A stretch of DNA of 44,756 nucleotides from Rhodospirillales bacterium (GCA_028291405.1 JAQGID010000161.1:1-44756); one strand, 5' to 3'; positions 1-9,027 are shown, numbered from the stretch's first letter. Notes: generated by a model from the sequence alone, not told the origin. Numbers and translations are program-made.

Positions 1-246
1 GCCGACCACGGCAATGTCATCACCGACTTCCATGCCGGCAGCGATATGCTCGATCTCCGTGCGATGATGAAGGATGCCGGCTACGCCGGTGCCGATCCAA
101 TTGCCGACCACACGCTGCAGATCTCGCAGCACGGCGCGGACGCGGCGATCGATCTCTCGGTGAACGGCGCCTTGCATACCGTCGTCACGCTGCAGAACGT
201 CCTCATGTCCTCGCTGCACGCCGGGCAGGACTACATCTGGCACTGA
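1..246 (+). CDS. RTX-like type I secreted protein, C-terminal end (partial)
   Basis: The frame is open from base 1 to the TGA at 244-246, so only the last 81 residues of a longer protein are in the window. They resemble the C-terminal target domain of RTX/VCBS proteins exported by type I secretion: an ITDF-x-x-GSDMLDL segment, a GYAGADPIADHTLQI segment, then a hydrophobic VTLQNVLMSSL stretch and a short tail ending in aromatic residues. In this family the tail is the uncleaved secretion signal read by an ABC/HlyD/TolC exporter. What the passenger does cannot be seen. The family resemblance is recognised from pattern, not from a search. Confidence 0.8.
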   Translation, partial: ADHGNVITDFHAGSDMLDLRAMMKDAGYAGADPIADHTLQISQHGADAAIDLSVNGALHTVVTLQNVLMSSLHAGQDYIWH

Positions 247-279
247 CGACTTCCCGTTGCGGCGGTGGTGGTGCCTCCT

Positions 280-690
280 GGCGACGGCGATCCCGCCGCC
301 CCAGCTCCGCATGATGCGGTAGACCACCGACAGGCCGAGTCCGGTCCCCTGGCCGATCGGCTTGGTGTTGCTGCGCCGAACATCGAACCGTCGGTCGGCA
401 TGTCGCCGGTCTATGATCGACGTTGCGGGCGCTGCGTCAGCTGCTCTTGGCAGCAACCGGTGGACGGCCCCGACGAGATCGGCCTTGTCGAATGGCTTCT
501 CGAGAAAGCCATCGGCAATGATGGCGGCGCTGCCCAGCGCCATTTCCGCCGAGACGCCGGCGCCGCCGGCCGAGATCGCGATCTCCCGCGGCCGGTTCGC
601 CATGGTGTTCAGCATGGAACTGAGCGCGCGCTGCGCGCCGACCATGTCGTCGATCAACAAGATTTCTGCCGTGTTCGTTGCTCCTGGTGC
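280..690 (-). pseudogene. Remnants of a CheY-like receiver and a histidine kinase C-terminus
   Basis: On the minus strand, 672-451 reads AEILLIDD, a receiver beta-1 with its acidic pair, then helix 1, then a beta-4-like segment and GFLEKPFDKADL, the conserved Lys-Pro of beta-5. The stretch holding the phosphoacceptor aspartate is missing, so the domain is internally deleted. A GGAG lies 8 bases before codon 670-672, which reads ACG where ATG would be expected, so the start also seems lost. In the same frame 370-280 reads TKPIGQGTGLGLSVVYRIM, the G2 box of a HATPase_c histidine kinase with nothing else of the kinase. No usable gene remains. The two pieces look like residues of neighbouring two-component genes fused by deletion. 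Confidence 0.65.
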
Positions 691-715
691 CGGATTGCGC
701 TCGAGATGGTCGGGC

Positions 716-2825
716 CTAGGCAGCCGCCGCTTGGCTCAAGCGGTTCATGACTTGCGCCATGTGGGTCAGATGCGCGTGATTGAGCGGCAGCTGCAGATAG
801 ACCCCGCCGTTGGCAGACTCGACGAAGCGCACGTGCAGAACTTGATCGATCCCGTCGATCCGCAGCTCCAGCAGCGAGCCCGGCGTCATCGTCAGCGGCC
901 CGGCGAACAATGCGAATCCGGGCGACAGCTTGAGGACGCGTCCGGGGACGTTGCGGCCGCCGACGACCGCCGTCGCCGGGACGTTGACGTCGATGCCGCG
1001 CAATTGCTGCCCTTCGCCAAGATCCTTCAGTGACCCCAGAAAGTCCTTGACCTCGCCGCTCAGTGTCGGCTTCCGCCGACAGTCCTTGGGCGGTCGATTT
1101 GATCTCGCCGGCGCGCTCGCTGTTGTTGCTGACCGCGCCGTGGACCTGCTCCATGCTTCTGGTGACGTTGGCGGTATTGACCGACACGAGCTCGACGCTG
1201 CGTGCGATTTCCTGGGTGGCGGCGCTCTGCTCGACGACGGCCGAGGCGATCGTCGCGGCGATAGAGCTGACCTCGCGGATGGTGCCGACGATGCCCTGAA
1301 TGGCGTTGGCGACCCCGACCGTCACGGCCTGGATCGACGCGATCTGCCCGCCCATTTCCTCGGTGGCTCTGGCGGTCTGGGTGGCCAGCGACTTGACCTC
1401 CGAGGCGACCACGGCGAAGCCCTTGCCGGCGTCGCCGGCGCGCGCCGCCTCGATCGTGGCTTTGAGCGCGAGGAGGTTGGTCTGGCCGGCGATGTTGTTG
1501 ATGAGCTCGACCACGGTGCCGATCTGCTGTGCCACGGTGCGCAGCTCTTCGACCTTGGTCGTGACCTCTTCCGATTGGGTCAGCGCCGCCGTCGAGATCC
1601 GCGAGGATTCGCCGGCCTGGCGACCGATCTCGTCGATCGAGGCCGTCAGCTCCTGCGACGCCGCGGCGACCGTCTGCGCCGCCGCAGCGGTCTGCTCGAT
1701 CTCGGTCAGCACGAGCCGTGCCTGGCCGCCGGTCTCGCCTGCCGAGCTCTGGAGCGACGAGGAGGTCGTCGACATCGCCGAGGTCGCGGTGGCGACCGTA
1801 TTGAAGACGCCGCCGATGCTGCGCCCGAAGAAGCCGACGAGCTGGTCGATCTCCTCCTGGCGGCGCGCCCGTCCGACCTGCTCCTCGATCTCGCGTGCCT
1901 CGAGCTTGTACTTCTCGATCGCGTTCTGCTTGAAGACCTCGACTGCCGTGGCCATTGCGCCGATCTCGCCGCCCTGATCATGGCCCGGTATCTCGACCGC
2001 GGTGTCGCCGGTCGCCAGCGTCCTCATCGCGGCCGTCATTCCGGAGACCGGGCGAACGATGCTGCGGCCGATGAAGATCGCGAAGCCCATCCCGAGCAGC
2101 GCGCCAAAGATCGCGAGAGCCGCCTGCGATAATGTCGTATTGCCGATGATGCCGTTCGTGTCGTTGGTGACACCGGCTTGGACCTGAATCAGGCCTTTCG
2201 AGGCACCGTCGAGCTGCTTTTGCATCTCCGCAGCTTGCTTGATCATCGCCAGGGTGATCTCGTTCGCTTCGACCGAAAGCGCAGCCGTTTTTTTGAATGC
2301 GGCGCTATAGGTGTTGATCGCGGCGGTCATCGAGGCAGTGAGCGGCCGGATCGCTTCCGGCACCATCTTCTCGAGGGCGCTGGTGGCAGCGTTAACGCTA
2401 TCGACCGCAGCGTCGAAGTCCGCGGCATCCTCGGCGTCATGCGTCGCAAGATAGTGCCAGTTCGCAAGGCCGACGCGCATGACGGTGCGCTCGAGATTGG
2501 CCGCCGGTTCGGTTAGAGCAGCATCCTGCGTCTCTCGCACGGCCTGCAAGAGCTTGGTCCTCGCGCCTCCGAGTATCTCGCCACCGTTGAGCAGTGTCTT
2601 GCGCTCGACGGCCTGCTGGTGGACGAGGTCCACGTACTGGTCGAATTTCGCGCCATGGTCGGTGAAAACGCCCTGTACCTCGGCATAGAGGCGCCGGCGC
2701 TCTTCCGAGGGCGTCGTCTTGACAAGCGCCGTTAGAAGCTCGGTTCCTTGCGCGACGCTATCCTTGAACTCGCCGACATGCTCTTCCTTGCCGTCGACGA
2801 TGTAGAGAAGTCGGAGCGATGTTAT
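716..2825 (-). pseudogene. Methyl-accepting chemotaxis protein with PilZ-like tail, 5' truncated and frameshifted
   Basis: The minus strand encodes a transmembrane chemoreceptor: a four-helix-bundle ligand domain ([15 protein letters not shown] onward), one membrane helix ([18 protein letters not shown]), a HAMP domain, and a methyl-accepting domain with the [21 protein letters not shown] tip split around residue Lys. Reading upstream in frame from the first GTG (2633) the homology continues to a TAA at 2826-2828, with no start codon and no first membrane helix, so the 5' end is gone. Near 1064 the frame breaks by a net one base. The following frame ([15 protein letters not shown], then RGIDV to the TAG at 716-718) supplies the expected PilZ-like C-terminal module. 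The tip also carries Lys where the family has a nearly invariant Asn. All three defects fit a decayed gene. A sequencing error could explain the frameshift but not the missing 5' end. Confidence 0.85.
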
Positions 2826-3083
2826 TTATCAATCAATAAAGGCCGTTTTATTTTAGCTTTTTTTGTCTAGACTTGCGGCGTGATTAGTAGCCGATGCCAG
2901 CTGCAAGAGTTCCCAGTCGAGATTCCCGCGAAGCCTCGCGGCCGAGGACAAGCGATGTGTGCGAACACCGTCGCGCGATCCATGCATCTATGGTACTTCC
3001 GGGTGAGAAAATGGCGCTTCGCGAATTGCGTCGGCACGGGCGTGCGCGACGCACGGAACGTCGGCAAACGGGAGGGTCGAAGG

Positions 3084-4784
3084 ATGCAGAATCATCGTGA
3101 CGGCGGCGAGGCGATTCTCGACGGGTTCCGTAAGCTCGGCATCGATTACATCATGTCGTCGCCGGGATCGGAGTGGTCGCCGGTCTGGGAAGCTCTGGCG
3201 CGCCAGAGCCTGAGCAATACCCCGGGCCCGACTTTCATCGAAACGTGGCACGAGACCCTCGCGGCCGACATGGCGATTGGCTACACCTACGTCACCGGGC
3301 GGCCGCAGGCCGTCCTGCTGCATGCCGGCGTCGGCCTGCTGCACGGCAGCATGGGCGTCTTCGGCGCGCTGCAGGGCGAGATCCCGATGATCGTCATGTC
3401 CGGTGAATCGCTCAGCCTCGGCGAGGATCCCAACGTCGAGATCGAGCCGCAATGGTACGGCGGTGTCAGCGTCGTCGGCGGGGCGCAGCGGCTGGCACAG
3501 CCCTTCGTCAAATGGGCGAGCCAGGTCACCAGCCCCTATACGCTGCATGAGAGCGTCATCCGCGCCGGCGAGATGGCAGAGCGCATCCCGCAGGGTCCGG
3601 TCTATCTCGACGTCCCGCTCGAGCACATGGTGCACGAGTGGACGCCGTCACTCGATCGGCGCGAAATCCCGCGGCCGCCGCGCGTCCAGGCGCATCCCGA
3701 CGAGGTCGCCAAGATCGCGGCGCTGCTGCTCGAGGCGAAGAACCCGGTCATCGTCACCGAGACCTCCGGCCGCGATCCCGAAGCGGTCGCAGCGATGATT
3801 GAGCTGGCCGAGCTGCTCGCCGTGCCGGTGATCGACGGGCGAACCAGCGTCTATGCCAATTTTCCGAAGAACCATCCGCTGTTCCTCGGCGTCTCGACCT
3901 ATCAGCATCTCAAGGACGCCGATCTCGTCCTGCTGGTGAGCGGAAGATCGCCGTGGTACCCGCCGCACAAGCGCCCGACCAAGGCGACGATCGTCTCGAT
4001 CAGCGACAATCCGGTGAAGGCCCATCTGGGCTATCAGAACATCAACGCCGAGCATTACCTCGAAGGCGAGGTCGCGTCGTCGCTCTCGCTCCTCGCCGAG
4101 GCGGCGCATAACGCCAAGCTCGATGATGCCGCGATCATCGAGCGCCGTTCGCGCTGGACCCGCGAGCACGACAGTTTCACTGCAGGTCTCCGCGCCGCTG
4201 AGGAGAAGGCGCGCGGCGAGCAGGGGATCGATCCCATTGTGCTGCTGAGCGCGCTCTCGGAGATCCTGCCGGAAGATGCGGTCTTCGTCGACGAGACGAT
4301 CACTCACGGACTCGCCGTGCGCCAGCATCTCCGCTGGACGCAGCCGCAGAGCTTTTTCCGCATCCCGAACGGTGGGCTGGGCCAGGGGCTCGGCCTCGCG
4401 CTCGGCGTCAAGCTTGCCAGCAAGAAGCGGCCGGTGGTGCTGCTCGTCGGCGACGGCGGGTTCCTCTACAACCCGATCATCCAGGCGCTCGCCGCGTCAA
4501 AGCGCTACGAGCTGCCGCTCCTCATCGTCGTCGTCAACAACGGCAAGTACGAGGCGATGAAGCACGGTCACGTGCTGTACTATCCGGAGGGCGCCGCCAA
4601 GACCGAGGACAAGTTCCACGGCGTTAAGATCGACGCGCCGGATTTCGCCCAGTTCGGCGTCCACTTCGGCTTCCCCGGCCAGCGGGTCGAGCGGACGGCG
4701 GAGCTCGACGCCGCCATCCGCACGGCCATGGAATCGGTGCAGGGCGGCTCGACGGCGATCCTCAACGTCATCGTCAGCAGTTAG
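3084..4784 (+). CDS. Thiamine diphosphate-dependent enzyme, acetolactate synthase-like
   Basis: A 566-residue protein with the three-domain layout of the acetolactate synthase/benzoylformate decarboxylase family: an N-terminal pyrimidine-binding domain with the activating glutamate in WHETLAADMAIGY (about residue 57), a central domain, and a C-terminal diphosphate-binding domain with GDGG at 456-459 followed about 30 residues later by NNGKY, the Mg/ThDP motif. The frame is open upstream to 2880, but those 68 codons show no family similarity. ATG 3084 follows GGGAGGG and begins the conserved region. No regulatory subunit (ilvH) or partner enzyme is adjacent, so biosynthetic acetolactate synthase is unlikely, and the substrate cannot be named. 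The 255 bases upstream include an AT-rich stretch at 2822-2875 that could hold the promoter. Confidence 0.85.
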   Translation: MQNHRDGGEAILDGFRKLGIDYIMSSPGSEWSPVWEALARQSLSNTPGPTFIETWHETLAADMAIGYTYVTGRPQAVLLHAGVGLLHGSMGVFGALQGEIPMIVMSGESLSLGEDPNVEIEPQWYGGVSVVGGAQRLAQPFVKWASQVTSPYTLHESVIRAGEMAERIPQGPVYLDVPLEHMVHEWTPSLDRREIPRPPRVQAHPDEVAKIAALLLEAKNPVIVTETSGRDPEAVAAMIELAELLAVPVIDGRTSVYANFPKNHPLFLGVSTYQHLKDADLVLLVSGRSPWYPPHKRPTKATIVSISDNPVKAHLGYQNINAEHYLEGEVASSLSLLAEAAHNAKLDDAAIIERRSRWTREHDSFTAGLRAAEEKARGEQGIDPIVLLSALSEILPEDAVFVDETITHGLAVRQHLRWTQPQSFFRIPNGGLGQGLGLALGVKLASKKRPVVLLVGDGGFLYNPIIQALAASKRYELPLLIVVVNNGKYEAMKHGHVLYYPEGAAKTEDKFHGVKIDAPDFAQFGVHFGFPGQRVERTAELDAAIRTAMESVQGGSTAILNVIVSS

Positions 4785-4832
4785 CGAGGACGTCCCGTCT
4801 GAGCGCGGCTGGCGCGAAGCGCCTCGCGGCGC

Positions 4833-5210
4833 TTACGCGAAGCGCGCGCTGCTGGTTCGGAAGACGATCACCGCGAACAACAGTGCCGCCACGAAGACCA
4901 CCAGGGAGCCGACGATCGCCAGCACCTCGTACTGCGGGCCGAGGCCGACCGCCGCCGCGATCCCGATCGGGAACAGGATGCCTCCGATGATCGCCAGCCA
5001 CGCCTGGGTGGTCGCGAGCGCGCCCCGGCCACCCTCCGGCACGGCGCGGTAGTAGAGCCCGGCGAGGAAGGGGAGCACGAAGCCGACGAGATTGAGATGG
5101 GCGTGGGCCGGCGCCAGAATGAAATTCTGCGTCATTCCCATGCCGATGCCGAGGCACATGCCGAGCACCAGGAGCGCGACGCTGACGCGCAAAAGCAGAG
5201 ACGAGTTCAT
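4833..5210 (-). CDS. Small four-helix membrane protein with HAHLN motif
   Basis: A 125-residue, almost wholly hydrophobic protein with about four predicted membrane helices. The second helix begins with PAHAHLNLVGFVLPF and is followed by LYYRAVP. That histidine pattern resembles the haem-ligand helix of haem-copper oxidase subunit I, and small proteins of this type are often labelled cytochrome c oxidase-like. At this length it cannot be a complete oxidase subunit. ATG 5210 follows GGGGGTATGG. A longer upstream frame runs antisense into the LacI gene and is rejected. It converges with the thiamine-diphosphate enzyme gene (gap 48 bases) and lies downstream of the lacI-like gene with a 92-base AT-rich gap, so it is probably transcribed on its own. 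Function unknown. Confidence 0.7.
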   Translation of the reverse strand: MNSSLLLRVSVALLVLGMCLGIGMGMTQNFILAPAHAHLNLVGFVLPFLAGLYYRAVPEGGRGALATTQAWLAIIGGILFPIGIAAAVGLGPQYEVLAIVGSLVVFVAALLFAVIVFRTSSARFA

Positions 5211-5302
5211 CCATACCCCCAGGCAAAGCTGAAACCAAGGAAATTCTCTTATTGTATTATTGGTTTCCGAACAAGCGCGCGCGCTCGTCTTGCGCGAACC
5301 CG

Positions 5303-6376
5303 TTACGAGGCGAGAAGCGAAGCGCCGCGCCGGCGCGGCTGGACCGAGTGCCGGACCAGCAGCTCGCAGGGCAGGAGCGTCAGCGCGCCGACGCTGCCAC
5401 CCGCGATCAGCGAGAGAAGGTTGCTCGCGGCCATTCCCCCCATCTCGGCGACCGGCATGCGCACCGTCGTCAGCGGCGGATCGACGTATTGGCCCATCTC
5501 GGTATTGCCGCAACCGATGATCGAGATATCCGCCGGCACTGCAAGCCCGTGCGCGCGGCATTCGGCGACGAGCCCGAGGCTGAGAATGTCGCCGGTGCAG
5601 GCGACGGCCTTCGGCGCTTCGACGCTGCGCAGCAGGGCGCCCGCCGCGGCGCGTACGCTCGGGCCGTCGTAGTCCTCGGTCACGACCAGCCACCGGTCGG
5701 GCAGGCCGAGCCCGTGGTGGCGGATGCGCGCCGCCGCCGCGGCGAAGCGCTCGGCAATCGGCGGCGTGTTGTGGACTGGGCCCGTCATCACGGCGATCTC
5801 ACGATGCCCTTGCTCTACCAGATGGTCGATCGCGAGTTCCATCGCGCCGACATTGTCGAGCGCAATGCTGGGGCCGAGCGGCAGCAGACGGGAGACGTCC
5901 TGCGAGACGAAGGGAAGCTTGTTGCGGGCGAGGAGATTGCCGAGCTCGGGAGCATGCTCCGACCCGGTGATGATCAGCCCGTCGATGCCGCGCTCGATCA
6001 GCGCGCGGATCTGCTTCAGCTCGCGCGCCGGGTCGCGCTCGCAGCAATGGATGAGCAGGGCATAGCCGGCCTGATCGGCGATGCGTTCGATCGCCGCCAT
6101 GTTGGGGGCGAAGATCGGGTTGCCGATCGTCGGCACCACGAGCCCGATCGCCTTCGAGCGCCGCGAGATGAGCGCGCGCGCCAGCCGGTTCGGCATATAG
6201 TCGAGCGTCTCGAGCGCGCGATAGACCGCGTCGCGCTTTTCCGCGACGACCATCGACGGGTTGTTGATGACACGCGACACGGTGGCAACGGAGACGCCGG
6301 CGGCCTGCGCGACGTCGCGGACGGTCGCCTTGCCGGCGCCGTCCGCCACGTCCCGGGGTCGCTTCCGCGCCGCCAT
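5303..6376 (-). CDS. LacI-family transcriptional regulator
   Basis: A 357-residue repressor of the LacI/GalR family. Residues 17-65 form the helix-turn-helix and hinge (VRDVAQAAGVSVATVSRVIN, then YMPNRLARAL), and the rest is the periplasmic-binding-protein-like ligand domain, ending with the usual TTVRMP segment. It is the last gene of the minus-strand run SBP-ATPase-permease-oxygenase-lacI, 10 bases after the oxygenase gene, so it is probably cotranscribed with the genes it controls. The likely operator is the perfect palindrome at 10180-10195 upstream of the binding-protein gene. It has the central CG and TGAAAACGTTTTCA core typical of this family. The effector is unknown. A purine is a guess from the adenine deaminase next to the operator. 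Confidence 0.93.
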   Translation of the reverse strand: MAARKRPRDVADGAGKATVRDVAQAAGVSVATVSRVINNPSMVVAEKRDAVYRALETLDYMPNRLARALISRRSKAIGLVVPTIGNPIFAPNMAAIERIADQAGYALLIHCCERDPARELKQIRALIERGIDGLIITGSEHAPELGNLLARNKLPFVSQDVSRLLPLGPSIALDNVGAMELAIDHLVEQGHREIAVMTGPVHNTPPIAERFAAAAARIRHHGLGLPDRWLVVTEDYDGPSVRAAAGALLRSVEAPKAVACTGDILSLGLVAECRAHGLAVPADISIIGCGNTEMGQYVDPPLTTVRMPVAEMGGMAASNLLSLIAGGSVGALTLLPCELLVRHSVQPRRRGASLLAS

Positions 6377-6386
6377 GTCGGAATCC

Positions 6387-7364
6387 TCAGGCCGCCTCGC
6401 CCTTGTATTTCTGCACGTCGCGGAAGCGGCTCAGCAGATAGTCGCCGGACTTGATCGGCTGATATTTCGCCGGCGCCTCCGGCGACTGGCAGGTCGGCAG
6501 GCAGGACACCATCGCATCGTAATCGAGGTTGAAGAAGGTCGGGATCGAATACCGCTCCTTGCCGGTGCGGTTGATGACGCGGTGCAAATTCGAGCGGTAG
6601 ATGTCGTTGGTCCAGCGCTGGAACAGATCGCCGATATTGACGACCAGCGTGCCCCGGATGAAGGGCGCAGCAACCCATTCGCCGTCGCGCTTGAGCAGCT
6701 CCAGCCCGCCGATCGGATCCTGCGACAGCAGCGTGATCATGCCGTAGTCGCTGTGCGGCGCGACGCCGAAGGCCTTGTCTTCGGGGATCGGCGCTTCCGG
6801 TGGGTAATGGAACAGCCGCATCTGCACCATCGGTTTGGTGCAGTATTGCAGGAAATAATCCGGCGCCATGCCGAGGCTGACGGCGAAGACCCGCAGCAGG
6901 CGCTTGCCCAGCTCGGTGGTCTCGGCGAAATAGGCCTCGGCCGCCGGCTGCAGCCAGGGACAATCCGCCGGCCAGCGATTGGGCCCGTGCAGCGGCAGCC
7001 CCGCCTTGACGTCGGGATCGTCGAGCGGCAGGTCGACGCCGATCTCGTAGCTCTCCTTGATGTCGGGCGCGTAGCCGGGGTGCTGGTTGATGCCTTGCGG
7101 CATGAAGCCGCGGCGGAAGCGCTCGTCCATCAAATGCGGCATGCGTTGGTCGAGCCGCAGGTCGAAGTAGCGGCGCGTCGCATTGAAGATCCCGTCGCAG
7201 ACCGGCGCCGGGATGCCATGGTTGGTGACGTAGAAGAAGCCGATCGTCTCGCAGGCGTGCCGCAGCTTCTTTGCGATCGGCTCCAGCGCGCCGCCGTCGA
7301 GCAGCGGCGCGAGGTCGAGAATGGGGACCTCGTCGGCCGAGGCCGGGCGAACCCTGTGATCCAT
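6387..7364 (-). CDS. 2-oxoglutarate/Fe(II)-dependent oxygenase (isopenicillin N synthase-like)
   Basis: A 325-residue non-haem iron oxygenase. The N-terminal DIOX_N-type segment (VPILDLAPLL, then GFFYVTNHGI) is followed by the double-stranded beta-helix with the facial triad His204-x-Asp206 (APHSDYGMITLL) and His261 (NLHRVINR), and the 2-oxoglutarate-binding Arg271-x-Ser273 (ERYSIPTFF). The length is normal for the family. ATG 7364 follows AGGAAGGAGAG at good spacing. The gene lies 29 bases after the permease gene and 10 before lacI, so it belongs to the importer operon. It should hydroxylate, dealkylate or otherwise oxidise the imported compound using O2 and 2-oxoglutarate. The substrate cannot be read from sequence. 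Confidence 0.9.
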   Translation of the reverse strand: MDHRVRPASADEVPILDLAPLLDGGALEPIAKKLRHACETIGFFYVTNHGIPAPVCDGIFNATRRYFDLRLDQRMPHLMDERFRRGFMPQGINQHPGYAPDIKESYEIGVDLPLDDPDVKAGLPLHGPNRWPADCPWLQPAAEAYFAETTELGKRLLRVFAVSLGMAPDYFLQYCTKPMVQMRLFHYPPEAPIPEDKAFGVAPHSDYGMITLLSQDPIGGLELLKRDGEWVAAPFIRGTLVVNIGDLFQRWTNDIYRSNLHRVINRTGKERYSIPTFFNLDYDAMVSCLPTCQSPEAPAKYQPIKSGDYLLSRFRDVQKYKGEAA

Positions 7365-7393
7365 GATGCTCTCCTTCCTGTTGTCGACGGCGC

Positions 7394-8203
7394 TCAGGCG
7401 CCCATCACGCGATTGCCCGACATGTCGAGCCAGAATACGATCCGCCGCTGTGCCAATCCGATCAGCCAATGCAGCCCGACGCCGACGACCGACAGCAGGA
7501 TCAGGATCGCGAAGGTGCCGGCCATGTCGAAATTGAAGTTCTTCTGCAGGATCAGATAGCCGAGCCCGGCCTTGGCGCCGACGAACTCGCCGACGATCGC
7601 GCCGATCACCGAGAGCACGATCGCGACGTCGAGCCCGACGAAGATATAGGGCAGCGCCTGCGGCAGCCGGACCATGCGGAAGACCTGGGCGCGCGAGGCG
7701 GTATAGGTCACCAGCATCTCGATCTGGTCGTGCGGCGCCGAGCGCAGCCCGACGATCGTGTTGGCGAGGACCGGGAAGAAGGCGATCGTCGCGGTGATGA
7801 CCACCTTCGAGGCGACGCCGTAGCCGAACCAGATCACGACGATCGGAGCCACCGCGACCTTCGGGATCGTCTGGAAGGCGACGACATAGGGATAGAAGAT
7901 CCGCTCCAGCAGCGGCGACAAGGCGATGACGAAGCCGAGTAGCAGGCCGCTCGCGGCGCCGGCCACGAAGCCGGCGACGATTTCGTACATCGTCACCGCA
8001 AGATGCCATTGCAGATTGTCGTCGTCGAAACCGTGCCAGAACGACCAGGCGATGGCGGATGGCGTCGGCAGGACGATCTTCGGTACTTCGAAGAATCGCA
8101 CGGCGCCTTCCCAGCCGGCGATGAACAGGCAGAACACCAGGATCGATAGCAGCGGGCTGTCGATCAGCCTCTTGCCGAGAGTCTTGTCGCTAAGGCCGCT
8201 CAT
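7394..8203 (-). CDS. ABC transporter permease (SsuC/TauC type)
   Basis: A 269-residue inner-membrane permease of the nitrate/sulfonate/taurine/thiamine-precursor type, with about six membrane helices and the BPD_transp_1 coupling loop (the EMLVTYTASRAQVFRMVRLP region), which contacts the ATPase. The start ATG at 8203 overlaps the ATPase stop by four bases (ATGA), which implies translational coupling. A much longer frame upstream is the shadow of the ATPase gene. With the ATPase and binding protein it forms a complete single-permease importer. This family usually works as a homodimer, which fits there being only one permease gene. Confidence 0.92.
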   Translation of the reverse strand: MSGLSDKTLGKRLIDSPLLSILVFCLFIAGWEGAVRFFEVPKIVLPTPSAIAWSFWHGFDDDNLQWHLAVTMYEIVAGFVAGAASGLLLGFVIALSPLLERIFYPYVVAFQTIPKVAVAPIVVIWFGYGVASKVVITATIAFFPVLANTIVGLRSAPHDQIEMLVTYTASRAQVFRMVRLPQALPYIFVGLDVAIVLSVIGAIVGEFVGAKAGLGYLILQKNFNFDMAGTFAILILLSVVGVGLHWLIGLAQRRIVFWLDMSGNRVMGA

Positions 8204-9027
8204 GCGTCCAATACGCCTTCCGAGCTGAAATGGCGGCGGATCGCCGCGACGAAGCGGCCGAACTCCGGCGTGTTCTGCATCGCGAGCCGGCGCGGCCGCG
8301 GCAGGTCGATCGCGATGACGTCGACGATGCGCCCCGGCCGCGGCGTCATCACCACGACGCGGTCGGCGAGGTAGACCGCCTCGGGAATGCTGTGAGTCAC
8401 CAGCATGATGGTCTTGCGGCTCTCGCTCCAGATCCGCTGCAGCTCGCCGTTCATCGTCTCGCGCGTCATCGCGTCGAGCGCGCCGAACGGCTCGTCCATC
8501 AGCAGGAACGACGGGTCGTGCACCAGCGCGCGGCAGATGCCGACCCGCTGCTGCATGCCGCCCGACAGCTCGTTCGGGTATTTGCTCTCGAAGCCGCCGA
8601 GCCCGACCATCGCCAGCAGCTCCTTTGCCTTCGCCGTGGAACGGGCGCGGTCGTGCTTCTGTACCTCGATCGGGACCATGACGTTCTGCAGCACCGTCCG
8701 CCACGGCAGCAGGACCGGCGCCTGGAAGACGACGCCGAGCTCGCGGCTGGGGCCGTTGAGGCTCTGGCCGCGCATCGCGACGGTGCCGGACGAGCGCTCC
8801 AGCGTGCCGGCGAGGATCTTCAGCAGCGTGCTCTTGCCGCAGCCGCTGGGCCCGACGATGCTGACGAACTCGCCGTCGGCGATGTCGAGATTGATGTCCT
8901 GCAGCGCCTGGACGTCGATGCCGTCCTTCGCCTTGTAGATCTTCTCGAGACCGGCAATCCGCAGCAGCGTCGCAGCGCTGTTCGGGGGGATCATCGGGAC
9001 GATCTTCTGCGAGGCTCCCTGGCTCAT
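8200..9027 (-). CDS. ABC transporter ATP-binding protein (SsuB/TauB type)
   Basis: A 275-residue nucleotide-binding subunit. The Walker A motif GPSGCGKST is at about 59-67, the Q-loop is in VVFQAPVLLPWRTV, the signature is LSGGMQQRV, Walker B is FLLMDEPFGALD, and the switch histidine is in LVTHSIPEAV. The start ATG at 9027 overlaps the stop of the binding-protein gene (ATGA), and its own stop overlaps the permease start, so the three importer genes are tightly coupled. The LPWRTV segment after the Q-loop is typical of the sulfonate/nitrate/taurine subfamily. It energises uptake of the ligand captured by the 9024-10130 product. Confidence 0.95.
   Translation of the reverse strand: MSQGASQKIVPMIPPNSAATLLRIAGLEKIYKAKDGIDVQALQDINLDIADGEFVSIVGPSGCGKSTLLKILAGTLERSSGTVAMRGQSLNGPSRELGVVFQAPVLLPWRTVLQNVMVPIEVQKHDRARSTAKAKELLAMVGLGGFESKYPNELSGGMQQRVGICRALVHDPSFLLMDEPFGALDAMTRETMNGELQRIWSESRKTIMLVTHSIPEAVYLADRVVVMTPRPGRIVDVIAIDLPRPRRLAMQNTPEFGRFVAAIRRHFSSEGVLDA

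Noticed and set aside
2826-2876. AT-rich stretch read as a terminator (AATAAA and TTTATT arms, then T-run)
   Set aside because: No plus-strand gene ends before it, and the arms are weak A-T pairs. It is more likely a deletion junction or promoter region.
2880-3083. N-terminal extension of the thiamine-diphosphate enzyme
   Set aside because: These 68 codons have no family similarity, and a good ribosome-binding site precedes ATG 3084.
4817-4834. Hairpin between the convergent genes at 4784 and 4833 as a bidirectional terminator
   Set aside because: The stem is only 7 bp, overlaps the stop codon of the minus-strand gene and has no U-run on either side.
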